From Ignavibacteria bacterium UBA4661 (lineage in GTDB: Bacteria > Bacteroidota > Ignavibacteria > Kapaibacteriales > UBA4661): a stretch of 11,562 bases of DNA. The position numbers were made by a program, and so were the translations under genes. The notes under the pieces are model-generated. The model searched no databases. It saw nothing but the letters and a program-made list of their open reading frames with translations, and was not told the origin of the DNA. This document shows, in pieces, positions 1-7,351 of this stretch (position 1 is the stretch's first letter; every line of letters starts with the position of its first letter). Where the stretch lies: assembly GCA_002405405.1 (NCBI GenBank), contig DHLT01000071.1, forward strand, positions 1 to 11,562, read 5' to 3'.

Positions 1-2184
1 CCGGCTCTTCGTGCCGTCCTAATTCTTGGAATAGGATTTTCGGTGGGTTTAGTCGTACATGTTGATGCACGTATCATCTTAGGGATAACTGCCGGCATGG
101 TTTTGTGTGCTTGTTGCTTGCTGTGGCTATGGCATAAGACAGGTACTCTCTCACACTATGCTTTACTTCTCTTGCATAGTGTTGTTTATGCAGGGTGTTG
201 TGGCGCAGGATGGATCCTTGCCGGTCGTGTGCAGAGTACTGCGATATCATCTGTGCCTGCCAATGTTGAAATTCCTCTCGTAGTTCGTGGAAAAATTCGC
301 TCGATACAATCAAAACTTGCTCAACCAACGGATGTCGCACTGCAAGCCTACGAGCAAGAGCAAACGTCGTTTGTTCCCACTCCTGATACTATTCGTCGTT
401 TTATTGTTGATGGTGAAGTCATATCTGCAATGTATGGTATGCCAATACATGAGGCGAGAATTGTGGTACATCTATTTTCTGATCTTAAAGTTCGGACTAG
501 TGGAACATCTTCGGAAGTGCCTGTATTCTCGGCAGGTATTGGCGATAGTGTGCTTTTACGTGGTGTAGGTATGTTGCCCTCACAAATTCAGTATATGCGA
601 GGAAACAAGATTACAATGCTTATCGAAGATGTATCACAATACGACTATGCGCAATCAATGCAAGCGCAGTGGATCATGTCGGTGCACAGTTCGCGGTGTA
701 CGGTGTTGCCGCATATACCACAATGGGGATGGACTGTACTTATAGATAAGATTGCCGATCAGATTCGAATTGTGCGCGAAGATTTTATTAGTTCTGCTAT
801 GAAGATATTCGTTATGCAGGATTCATCGTTTGCAATGGCTTCTTCTGTTATGATTGCTATGCTAACCGGATATGATGAAGATGTTCCACCTAATATTCGT
901 ACCCATTTCCAAAGGGCAGGAACGATTCATATTATGTCGGTGAGTGGCTTTCACATTGGTCTAGTTGCCGCCATGATACACTTAGTTCTCGTTAGGATTC
1001 AAAATCGTCGGTGGCGATCTTTCTTGTTAACGATAGCTATAATGAGCTATAGTATTTTATCTGGTTGGTCGGTATCGGCAGAGCGTGCTTGTATGATGGC
1101 AGTACTTGTCATCGGTATTGCATATACCGACAGAAAAATTATTCTGCTCAATGTATTTGCGGTAACAATTATTCTTATTGCATGCCTTCATCCCACCTCT
1201 ATGCTGACTATGGGATTTCAACTTTCTGTAATGTCGGTGGGAATGTTGATTATCGGTATGCCAATCATTCAGCACAATTGCCGAAGGATACGCTCAACAC
1301 TTTTGCGCCAGATCCTTGTGCTTGTGTGGGCTTCGTGGTTGGCAGGGACAGCGGCATTTCTCGTCTTGCTAGTGCGTGATCAGTCGTATTCTCTTTGGAC
1401 AATTTTTACGAATATTCTCCTTGTACCATGCTCAACATTAGCACTTTTGTGGGGCGCTATTGCTTTTTGTATCGGCGGACTTGGTCAATGTCTTGGCGGA
1501 GTAATTCTGCCGGGTGTACAATGGATCGCACTTGCCGGATTGGCGATATTGGATATTGTCTTGCATATACAAAGTATTATCGCACAAAATAACTCTGCAA
1601 TTGTACGTGGAACATCTGCGTGGATTGTTTTTTGCGTACAATGTATTGGTTTATTCTATGCTCTACGTTCTTTGTCGCACCGCCAAATGCTTTCGCGTAT
1701 GATTATAGCGTACTTATGGCTGATCATTGTCATTTTATATGCGGTGAATACACATCAAGAGCATGAACAATATCTCCTCCGTCCAAAATTATCTGCAACA
1801 ATCTTCAATGGTGATAGCTTCTCCATTCTTGTCTTGGCAGATCATGTTATCGATCCCAACCGCTATCGTCGATGGAATGATACAGCATTAGTTTCATTTC
1901 GCTACCCTCCACCAAGAGCGGATATTGTACTTGCTCGTCATATACGTCAGCAGGTGCAACAATCAAATAAACCCTCGTACATCTTTGTTGATGGCGAGTC
2001 TTCCTTACGTACAGTGGCACTCATCAGTTCGCCGTGCACTCGAGCTGTGGTTGTGCCATATAGAGAAAATAACTTTATGCAGTTCGTGTTGGTAGACAAA
2101 CTTCGTGCACAGGGTATTCCTGTGTTAAAAACTACGTCTGTCATGGCTCGTCTTCGATCTGTGCTTGCAAAGGAGAAATTCTAA
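1..2184 (+). CDS. comEC: ComEC/Rec2-family DNA-uptake channel protein (5' end outside the window)
   Basis: ComEC is the inner-membrane channel that passes single-stranded DNA into the cytoplasm during natural transformation. The frame is open to base 1, so the gene begins upstream. The GTG at 43 is only the first start-like codon inside the window, and the in-frame residues before it (PALRAVLILGIG...) read like a normal ComEC N-terminus. Numbering from that GTG, there are hydrophobic helices at about 10-60, a soluble OB-like/DUF4131-type region at about 75-200, and the Competence domain at about 265-520. The Competence domain carries the family signature SVSGFHIGL (about 299-307) in a string of transmembrane helices. 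The last 140 residues show no HxHxDH motif, so the metallo-beta-lactamase domain of long ComEC proteins is absent, as in many Bacteroidota. The gene ends in TAATG, overlapping the next gene by one base. Family assignment is firm; whether the cell is competent is unknown. Confidence 0.93.
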   Translation, partial: PALRAVLILGIGFSVGLVVHVDARIILGITAGMVLCACCLLWLWHKTGTLSHYALLLLHSVVYAGCCGAGWILAGRVQSTAISSVPANVEIPLVVRGKIRSIQSKLAQPTDVALQAYEQEQTSFVPTPDTIRRFIVDGEVISAMYGMPIHEARIVVHLFSDLKVRTSGTSSEVPVFSAGIGDSVLLRGVGMLPSQIQYMRGNKITMLIEDVSQYDYAQSMQAQWIMSVHSSRCTVLPHIPQWGWTVLIDKIADQIRIVREDFISSAMKIFVMQDSSFAMASSVMIAMLTGYDEDVPPNIRTHFQRAGTIHIMSVSGFHIGLVAAMIHLVLVRIQNRRWRSFLLTIAIMSYSILSGWSVSAERACMMAVLVIGIAYTDRKIILLNVFAVTIILIACLHPTSMLTMGFQLSVMSVGMLIIGMPIIQHNCRRIRSTLLRQILVLVWASWLAGTAAFLVLLVRDQSYSLWTIFTNILLVPCSTLALLWGAIAFCIGGLGQCLGGVILPGVQWIALAGLAILDIVLHIQSIIAQNNSAIVRGTSAWIVFCVQCIGLFYALRSLSHRQMLSRMIIAYLWLIIVILYAVNTHQEHEQYLLRPKLSATIFNGDSFSILVLADHVIDPNRYRRWNDTALVSFRYPPPRADIVLARHIRQQVQQSNKPSYIFVDGESSLRTVALISSPCTRAVVVPYRENNFMQFVLVDKLRAQGIPVLKTTSVMARLRSVLAKEKF
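2169..2175 (+). promoter_or_regulatory. Shine-Dalgarno sequence for the gene at 2184
   Basis: AAAGGAG lies inside the last codons of comEC, eight bases before the ATG at 2184. It is the only strong Shine-Dalgarno match in front of any gene here. It supports the ATG at 2184 as the real start and suggests coupled or re-initiated translation. The same bases encode Lys-Glu-Lys at the end of ComEC, so chance cannot be excluded. Confidence 0.6.
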
Positions 2185-2630
2185 TGCTGTATGTATGGGT
2201 ACAATTCGCTTGTTTGAGCCTTATGACGATCGTCATTTGGTTAGTTCAATGCTATTTTTATCCACAATTTTTACGTGTCCACCCGGATAGTTTTCTTGTG
2301 CATCATAGCCGTTATACGAAGCGTATTACAGTAGTTGTAGCACCCGTCATGACCATCGAACTTTTGTCGGGAGTATGGTTATTCGTAGAGTTTTTTTCTT
2401 TTCACTTGCCGACAATATTGAATCTATGGTTGATTATTCTGAATGCTTTTGCTATTGCCGCTATTTGGTTGGCAACAATGTTTATCCATGTGCCACAGCA
2501 TGATTATCTTTCCAATGGCTGGCATGAAGATACAATCAATGCACTTATCCGAAGTAATTTGTTTCGAACGATACTCTACACCCTGCGGTGGTTGATGTGG
2601 CTTTGTGTTGTTATCCTTCTGTGCGTATGA
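2184..2630 (+). CDS. Conserved small four-helix membrane protein, function unknown
   Basis: This 148-residue protein is almost entirely membrane-embedded. Hydrophobic segments lie at about 2-25, 48-72, 76-102 and 127-148. Polar residues stand out at the helix ends: IWLVQ followed by YP in helix 1, HHSRYTKR just before helix 2, E within helix 2, and VPQHDYL followed by a TINxLIxxNxxRT stretch before helix 4. This pattern resembles a widespread uncharacterised family of about 150-residue integral membrane proteins, but I cannot name a function. Its ATG overlaps the comEC stop (TAATG) and has a good Shine-Dalgarno, so the two genes are probably co-transcribed and translationally coupled. Coupling to comEC does not by itself show a role in competence. 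The gene is followed after 18 bases by the convergent end of proA. Confidence 0.85.
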   Translation: MLYVWVQFACLSLMTIVIWLVQCYFYPQFLRVHPDSFLVHHSRYTKRITVVVAPVMTIELLSGVWLFVEFFSFHLPTILNLWLIILNAFAIAAIWLATMFIHVPQHDYLSNGWHEDTINALIRSNLFRTILYTLRWLMWLCVVILLCV

Positions 2631-2646
2631 TTTTTAGTCAAAAATC
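2629..2646. terminator. Possible bidirectional terminator between convergent genes
   Basis: A perfect 7-base inverted repeat, GATTTTT-agtc-AAAAATC, spans the gap between the stop codon at 2628-2630 and the proA stop at 2649-2651. It gives a short stem with a four-base loop and is symmetric, as expected for a terminator serving both strands. The stem has only one G-C pair and is thermodynamically weak, so termination is a guess based mainly on its position. Confidence 0.35.
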
Positions 2647-2648
2647 AA

Positions 2649-3896
2649 CTATGAGCGAGTTTGTCCCGCACCACGAATAATCCACTTGTACGATGTGAGT
2701 TCGCCTAGTGCCATTGGTCCGCGGGCATGAAGTTTTTGTGTGCTAATACCAATTTCAGCGCCCATGCCAAATTGTCCGCCATCGGTAAATGCAGTGCTGG
2801 CATTGGCATATACACAAGCAGAGTCCACAGCATGTAGAAATTGCTCACATAATGTTGTATCCTCAGCAATTATTGCTTCACTGTGTTTAGAACTGTGAGT
2901 CGCTATATGATCGAGTGCTTCGGTGATGTCGCTTACAGTTTTGATCGACATTTTGAGTGAAAGAAATTCTGTACCAAAATCTTTTTCCGTTGCCAAAAAC
3001 AGTAGCTCTAATGGATAAGAATTTTCGAGAGTGTGATATGCTTCGTGATCTGCATAAAGGATCACATGGCTTTCGGCAAGTGGTTCGACAATCGTTGATA
3101 ATTCATATAAAAACTCTCGATGAATGAGCACGGTGTCAAGTGCATTGCAAACAGATGGTCGCCGTGTTTTGGCGTTATGAATGATTGCACGTGCTTTTGC
3201 AACATCTGCAGTACGATCAATATAGGTATGAACGATACCGGCACCGGTTTCAATAACAGGAACGCGTGATTGTTTGCGTACAGCACTGATCAGTTCTTGC
3301 CCACCACGTGGTATAATGACATCAACAAAATCAATAGCATTCATAAGCTCATCTGCCGCAGTGCGGTCGGCGGGGAGAAGTTGAACACATGTTTTTGGCA
3401 AGCCGTACTCAACAAGTACGCGTTGAATACATTCAACAATAGCCATGTTCGAGTGATGAGCATCGCTTCCACCTTTAAGCAGACAAACATTCCCCGACAT
3501 TAAGCATAAAGCGGCTACATCAAAAGTGACATTGGGGCGTGCTTCATAAATGATACCTACAACGCCAAGCGGCACGCTGACCCGTTGTAAATGCAACCCA
3601 TTGTCGGTGGTGCGATCTTCAAGTACCGTACGGAGTGGCGACGGAAGTGTTGCCACATGGCGCAAATCACGAGCTATCGATTCGAGACGTTGTTCCGTCA
3701 ATAGCAGACGATCATATTTGGGATTAGTGTCATCCATACGCTCGCAATCCAAACGATTACTGTCAAGAATGTTTGCAATATCAAGCAGAAGGGCATTAGC
3801 GATACCACGGATAACATTACGTATTGTTAGTTCCGGAATGAGTGCTAAAGCGCGTGATGCAGCACGTGCAGAGTAGAAAACACTGTGAAGTGACAT
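2649..3896 (-). CDS. proA: Gamma-glutamyl phosphate reductase (glutamate-5-semialdehyde dehydrogenase)
   Basis: ProA performs the second step of proline biosynthesis, the NADPH-dependent reduction of gamma-glutamyl phosphate to glutamate-5-semialdehyde in the cytoplasm. The protein matches the family end to end. It has the [15 protein letters not shown] stretch near residue 60, [17 protein letters not shown] near 108, DVIIPRGG near 190, [10 protein letters not shown] near 213, and the catalytic cysteine in RPSVCNAL at about residue 250. [24 protein letters not shown] lies near the C-terminus. Starting at the ATG at 3894-3896 (MSLHSVFY) gives 415 residues, the usual family length. An in-frame TTG at 3935 would add 13 hydrophobic residues not typical of the family, so I prefer the ATG. 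No Shine-Dalgarno is visible. The partner kinase gene proB is not in this window. The gene is convergent with the comEC pair and divergent from der. Confidence 0.96.
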   Translation of the reverse strand: MSLHSVFYSARAASRALALIPELTIRNVIRGIANALLLDIANILDSNRLDCERMDDTNPKYDRLLLTEQRLESIARDLRHVATLPSPLRTVLEDRTTDNGLHLQRVSVPLGVVGIIYEARPNVTFDVAALCLMSGNVCLLKGGSDAHHSNMAIVECIQRVLVEYGLPKTCVQLLPADRTAADELMNAIDFVDVIIPRGGQELISAVRKQSRVPVIETGAGIVHTYIDRTADVAKARAIIHNAKTRRPSVCNALDTVLIHREFLYELSTIVEPLAESHVILYADHEAYHTLENSYPLELLFLATEKDFGTEFLSLKMSIKTVSDITEALDHIATHSSKHSEAIIAEDTTLCEQFLHAVDSACVYANASTAFTDGGQFGMGAEIGISTQKLHARGPMALGELTSYKWIIRGAGQTRS

Positions 3897-3961
3897 ACAG
3901 ACTGCAAATAAGGTGATTGGGGGTAAGTAAATCAATTGCCTGCAAGATGCACCAAATTCCG

Positions 3962-3969
3962 TACTTTTG
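3962..3969 (+). promoter_or_regulatory. Candidate Bacteroidota-type -7 promoter element upstream of der
   Basis: TACTTTTG matches the TAnnTTTG -7 consensus of the Bacteroidota primary sigma factor exactly and lies 37 bases before the der ATG, in the divergent proA-der intergenic region. A TTG at 3936-3938 is the nearest -33-like element. It is about 23 bases away, slightly farther than the usual spacing of about 20, so the match is incomplete. No equivalent element was seen for proA on the opposite strand. Confidence 0.35.
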
Positions 3970-4006
3970 CGACTGTTTTTTAATCATTTTGCGGGCAATA
4001 GAAGCC

Positions 4007-5335
4007 ATGAATACCATTGCAATTGTGGGGCGACCCAATGTCGGAAAATCAACATTGTTTAATAGAATTGTTGGTGGAGAAAGTTCTATTCACGCCGAAG
4101 AACCGGGTGTCACGCGCGATCGTATCTATGGGCAGTCCGATTGGTCCGGCTACGATTTTCATGTGATTGACACCGGCGGTATTGTTCCCGATAGTGAAGA
4201 TCAATTCGATGTTGCTATTCGTGAGCAAGCACAGATTGCTATTGAAGAAGCAGAGTCAATTATTTTTGTTTGCGATGGGCGTACAGGCATGACAACTATT
4301 GACGAAGAAATTGCCTCAATGCTTTTGCGCTCCGGTAAGCATGTTACGCTTGCAATCAACAAGTGTGATGATCCGAAGTATGATATGAATGCTCATGAAT
4401 TCTACGCATTAGGGTTGGGCGAACCTTTTGGTTTTTCTGCTTTGAGCGGGCGTTCGATTGGTGATATGCTCGATCATGCTATGATCCCTCTCAAGAAGGA
4501 TATTGAACTTGATGAAAATGATACGCGGCTCAAAATTGCAATTGTAGGGCGACCGAATGTGGGGAAATCATCGCTGACGAATGCACTTCTGGGTAAAGAT
4601 CGTATGGTCGTGACACCCATCGCCGGCACCACGCGCGACGCAGTCGATAGTGTTGTAAAATACTATGGCGAGGAGATCGTCTTGATTGATACCGCCGGTT
4701 TGCGCAGACGGAGTCGTATCAAAGAGAATATTGAAATGTTTAGTGTTCTGCGTACACAGCGAGCTATTGAGCGGTGCGATGTTGCAATTGTGGTTGTCGA
4801 TGCAACACAAGGACTGGATCACCAAGACAAACGCATTTTAGATGATGTTGTTACGGCACGCAAAGGTGTTTTGTTGGCGTTTAATAAATGGGATGCCGTA
4901 GAGAAAGATCACAAATCGGCAGATGCTATTGTGCAGAAATTCAAAGAAGATATGCGTACAGTCGATTATACGCCTATTGTAACCATTTCAGCGCATACCA
5001 AGCAACGTATTTCAAAAGTGCTTGATATGGCAATTGCTATACACAAGCGCCGGACTACTCGTATCCCGACCTCACAATTGAATCAAGCATTGCTGGAAGA
5101 TATTTCCCGTACACCGCCACCTAATGTACGAGGACATGATCTGCGTATTAATTTTATCACACAAGCACTAGTTGCTCCGCCAACATTTGTCTTTTTTTCG
5201 AATTTCCCTCAAGAAATTCCTGATGCCTACAAGCGGTTTCTTGAGCGTAAGCTCCGCGAGCACTATGATCTTGATGGTGTGCCGGTAAGTTTTCTTTTTC
5301 GGAAAAAGAACAAGCGCGATGATGATGATGAATAA
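4007..5335 (+). CDS. der: Ribosome-assembly GTPase Der (EngA)
   Basis: Der is an essential double GTPase that binds the 50S subunit and drives its late assembly. The 442-residue protein has the full architecture. G domain 1 has the P-loop GRPNVGKST at 8-16, DTGG (G3) and NKCD (G4). G domain 2 has the P-loop GRPNVGKSS at 181-189, DTAG and NKWD. A C-terminal KH-like domain (about 355-435) ends in the typical basic FRKKNK stretch followed by an unusual acidic DDDDE tail. Length is normal for the family. The ATG at 4007 (MNTIAIVG) places the P-loop at the expected distance from the N-terminus; an upstream in-frame ATG at 3917 would add 30 residues with no family similarity. No Shine-Dalgarno is visible. 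It is the first gene of a run of six on this strand and probably uses the promoter region just upstream. Confidence 0.97.
   Translation: MNTIAIVGRPNVGKSTLFNRIVGGESSIHAEEPGVTRDRIYGQSDWSGYDFHVIDTGGIVPDSEDQFDVAIREQAQIAIEEAESIIFVCDGRTGMTTIDEEIASMLLRSGKHVTLAINKCDDPKYDMNAHEFYALGLGEPFGFSALSGRSIGDMLDHAMIPLKKDIELDENDTRLKIAIVGRPNVGKSSLTNALLGKDRMVVTPIAGTTRDAVDSVVKYYGEEIVLIDTAGLRRRSRIKENIEMFSVLRTQRAIERCDVAIVVVDATQGLDHQDKRILDDVVTARKGVLLAFNKWDAVEKDHKSADAIVQKFKEDMRTVDYTPIVTISAHTKQRISKVLDMAIAIHKRRTTRIPTSQLNQALLEDISRTPPPNVRGHDLRINFITQALVAPPTFVFFSNFPQEIPDAYKRFLERKLREHYDLDGVPVSFLFRKKNKRDDDDE
4019..4051 (+). repeat. Intragenic repeat copy 1: P-loop codons of Der G domain 1
   Basis: This 33-base stretch encoding AIVGRPNVGKS matches 4538-4570, from the second GTPase domain, at 29 of 33 positions. 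The similarity reflects the internal duplication that produced the tandem G domains and is also held by protein-level constraint. It is not a mobile repeat. Confidence 0.8.
4538..4570 (+). repeat. Intragenic repeat copy 2: P-loop codons of Der G domain 2
   Basis: This is the partner of the stretch at 4019-4051, with 4 mismatches in 33 bases, in the same orientation and reading frame, 519 bases downstream. It encodes the second Walker A motif. Confidence 0.8.
5292..5310. repeat. Perfect 9-base inverted repeat inside the 3' end of der
   Basis: TTCTTTTTC-G-GAAAAAGAA is a perfect palindrome around a single central base, located 26 bases before the der stop. It encodes FLFRKKN, part of the conserved basic end of Der, so protein constraint and chance could explain it. 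As RNA it could form an AU-rich hairpin shortly before the der-comF junction. Confidence 0.6.
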
Positions 5336-5349
5336 CTTCGCATTCTCTT

Positions 5350-6054
5350 ATGATTCAATCGTTGTATCATGTGTTGTTAGATTTTGTCGCTCCTCGTACA
5401 TGTGAACTGTGTGGCAGGGGAGTGGATACAACTGTGCTGCACGAGGGTGATGTACTCTGCCAATTCTGTGTTGATAGTGCAGAGCCCGGTCCACCACCGG
5501 AAGAACTTTTGAATCGTTTGGCGCAAATAACACCTGCTGACGATATTGCTGTATCTTTTATTGCGGCGCGTTATACCTTACGTGATGATCTGCCGATGCA
5601 CAGTGTCGTGTATGGTCTGAAATATGGTGGCAGACGATCTATCGCAAAGCAATGCGGACGTATTATGGCGAATACGATTCTTGATAGAGCAGACAATATT
5701 GATATTATTATTCCGGTGCCATTACACCCTGCTCGTTTACGAGAGCGAGGCTTTAACCAAGCAGAATTGTTGGCACAATCTGTTGCCAATGTTTTTGGTA
5801 AATCATGTCACTCACACATTATCAAGCGCACAAAAAATACTCTCTCGCAAACAAGTAAACGTGCTGACGAGCGACACTCATCTATGTTGAATGTTTTTGA
5901 AATTCCCCAAACACATGCTGAGATGATTGCGCATAAACATGTTCTTTTGATTGATGATGTGTGGACAACCGGTTCGACAATCAACTCTTGTGCATTATCA
6001 TTGCTATATGCCGGTGCGAAGCGTGTATCAGCACTAACACTTTGTGCGGCGTGA
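5350..6054 (+). CDS. comF: ComF-family phosphoribosyltransferase-like competence protein
   Basis: ComF proteins are cytoplasmic and are needed for natural transformation in several bacteria, where they are thought to act on incoming single-stranded DNA. The 234-residue protein has the expected order. An N-terminal zinc-ribbon-like cluster has CxxC at 18-21 and CxxC at 37-40. A type I phosphoribosyltransferase fold follows, with the VPLHPARLRERGFNQAELLA block (about 122-141) that is highly characteristic of ComF, and the PRPP-binding loop VLLIDDVWTTGST at 198-210. Length is typical for the family. The ATG at 5350 puts the cysteine cluster at the normal place. The gene begins 14 bases after der and ends 19 bases before the methyltransferase gene, so co-transcription is likely. 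No Shine-Dalgarno is seen. The family is sometimes annotated as amidophosphoribosyltransferase, which is a misleading name here. Confidence 0.93.
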   Translation: MIQSLYHVLLDFVAPRTCELCGRGVDTTVLHEGDVLCQFCVDSAEPGPPPEELLNRLAQITPADDIAVSFIAARYTLRDDLPMHSVVYGLKYGGRRSIAKQCGRIMANTILDRADNIDIIIPVPLHPARLRERGFNQAELLAQSVANVFGKSCHSHIIKRTKNTLSQTSKRADERHSSMLNVFEIPQTHAEMIAHKHVLLIDDVWTTGSTINSCALSLLYAGAKRVSALTLCAA

Positions 6055-6073
6055 TACCTTTGGACAATAAATT

Positions 6074-7351
6074 ATGACTCCGTATCCTACTGCTCATTAT
6101 CCTTGTGTTATAACATTTTCCGATGTTGCCTATCCATTCGGGGAAAATAGAGCGCTCCTTTGTCAATTTGCTATTCCGCATGAACCTCAAAGAATCATTG
6201 TTTCATGGTTTGCGAAGGAGCATTGCACAATTGAATTTTTTACCAAAAAACAAGCATTTCGCAAACCAATTGCTCTCAATGAACAAGATCAGGTTTTAGA
6301 GGCAGTATGGGCATTGCCTTTCAAGCAAACACTTCTACAGACACCGGATGCAGATACCATTCTTTTGCGTTCATTTACTAAAGAAGGTGTGGTGAAAAAG
6401 CGAACAATTCGTCATGCCGCACCTTCACGAAAGCAATGGCAGCAGGCGCAAATATCTTCATCAAGAGAGCAGGATGGTGTGCCCATTACACCAGATAATG
6501 CACCGGAGTTACTTCGAGCTTTGGGATTGATTGATGAGAAATATCGTGTGATTCCTGCGATGAGCGATAAGTACCGACAAATCAATCATTTTCTTTCGAT
6601 TACTCAAACATTGGAAGTGATTCGAAATGCCCAAGAAAAAGCAACGAAGAATATTCCCATTGAACCATTGCGTATTATTGATTGCGGTTGTGGAAAGGCG
6701 TATTTAAGCTTAGCATTCGTGCATTGGTTGCACTTGCAAGGTATAGCTTATGAATTAGTTGGCATTGATACGAATGAAACTCTCATTGGTCAGTGTAATG
6801 CCATAGCGCACTCACTTGGCATGAAGCAAGCAGAGTTCGTATGTATGCCGATCGGTGCGTATGGGAAGTTTCTAGCAGGTAAACAGTATGATATTGTCAT
6901 TGCTTTACATGCGTGTGATACAGCAACAGATGATGCACTTCACTTGGCAATACAAGCACAAGCACGAGCTATTCTTTCGGCACCTTGTTGTCATCATTTT
7001 GTGAATGCACAATTGCGTTCGCCAACATTTAAAATATCAGCACCTAGTGCCACAGCTTTACTTTTACGTGATGGCATTACGCGAGAGCGTTTGGCAGATT
7101 TACTGACCGATTCGATGCGGCGAGATATTCTCTATGGTTACGGATATCGTGCAGAGCTATTAGAATTTACTGCGCCGGAGCATACGATGAAAAATATTAT
7201 GATTCGTGCAGAACTGACAATATCGACTCCCAGTCCACAATCGGTACGATTGAAGCGTTTTTTTACCGAATACACGCAATGGCATATTGCTCCTAAATTG
7301 GCAGACTTGCTCGGTGTACAAGAGTTTGGTAAACAATCGGTAGAGCCATAA
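6074..7351 (+). CDS. Methyltransf_32-type SAM-dependent methyltransferase, substrate unknown
   Basis: This 425-residue protein has a Rossmann methyltransferase core from about 195 to 345. Motif I is IIDCGCGKAYLSLAF (201-215), and the acidic end of strand 2 is VGIDTN. A highly characteristic block follows: LHACDTATDDAL (278-289) and then APCCHHF (303-309). The region at about 145-180, with an SDKYRQINHFLSI stretch, also fits the family. The same layout (GxGKxxLS, then LHxC, then a Cys-Cys pair) is found in the PF13679 group that includes eukaryotic METTL25-like and GSTCD proteins. I know of no established substrate for the bacterial members. The first 130 residues are a divergent N-terminal region I cannot assign. 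The gene follows comF by 19 bases; GGA at 6062-6064 is at best a weak ribosome-binding site. The function is inferred only to the level of methyl transfer. Confidence 0.88.
   Translation: MTPYPTAHYPCVITFSDVAYPFGENRALLCQFAIPHEPQRIIVSWFAKEHCTIEFFTKKQAFRKPIALNEQDQVLEAVWALPFKQTLLQTPDADTILLRSFTKEGVVKKRTIRHAAPSRKQWQQAQISSSREQDGVPITPDNAPELLRALGLIDEKYRVIPAMSDKYRQINHFLSITQTLEVIRNAQEKATKNIPIEPLRIIDCGCGKAYLSLAFVHWLHLQGIAYELVGIDTNETLIGQCNAIAHSLGMKQAEFVCMPIGAYGKFLAGKQYDIVIALHACDTATDDALHLAIQAQARAILSAPCCHHFVNAQLRSPTFKISAPSATALLLRDGITRERLADLLTDSMRRDILYGYGYRAELLEFTAPEHTMKNIMIRAELTISTPSPQSVRLKRFFTEYTQWHIAPKLADLLGVQEFGKQSVEP

Noticed and set aside
1065-1379. 104-codon alternative frame inside comEC
   Set aside because: It lies across conserved ComEC membrane helices in another frame; composition rich in Cys and Tyr marks it as a shadow.
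3550-3876. 108-codon + strand open frame inside proA
   Set aside because: It is antisense to strongly conserved ProA codons and its Ser/Arg-rich composition is typical of a shadow frame.
3897-3935. Upstream TTG start for proA at 3935
   Set aside because: It would add 13 hydrophobic residues absent from the family; the ATG at 3896 gives the normal 415-residue length.
3917-4006. Upstream ATG start for der at 3917
   Set aside because: The extra 30 residues have no Der similarity and would overlap the divergent promoter region.
5318-5332. GAT-GAT-GAT-GAT-GAA microsatellite-like run at the end of der, considered as a phase-variable repeat
   Set aside because: Only four trinucleotide units, so slippage would not shift the frame; it simply encodes an acidic DDDDE tail.
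6055-6062. TACCTTTG just after comF, an exact TAnnTTTG match
   Set aside because: It lies only 12 bases before the methyltransferase ATG and has no -33-like TTTG at the right distance, so a promoter here is not convincing.
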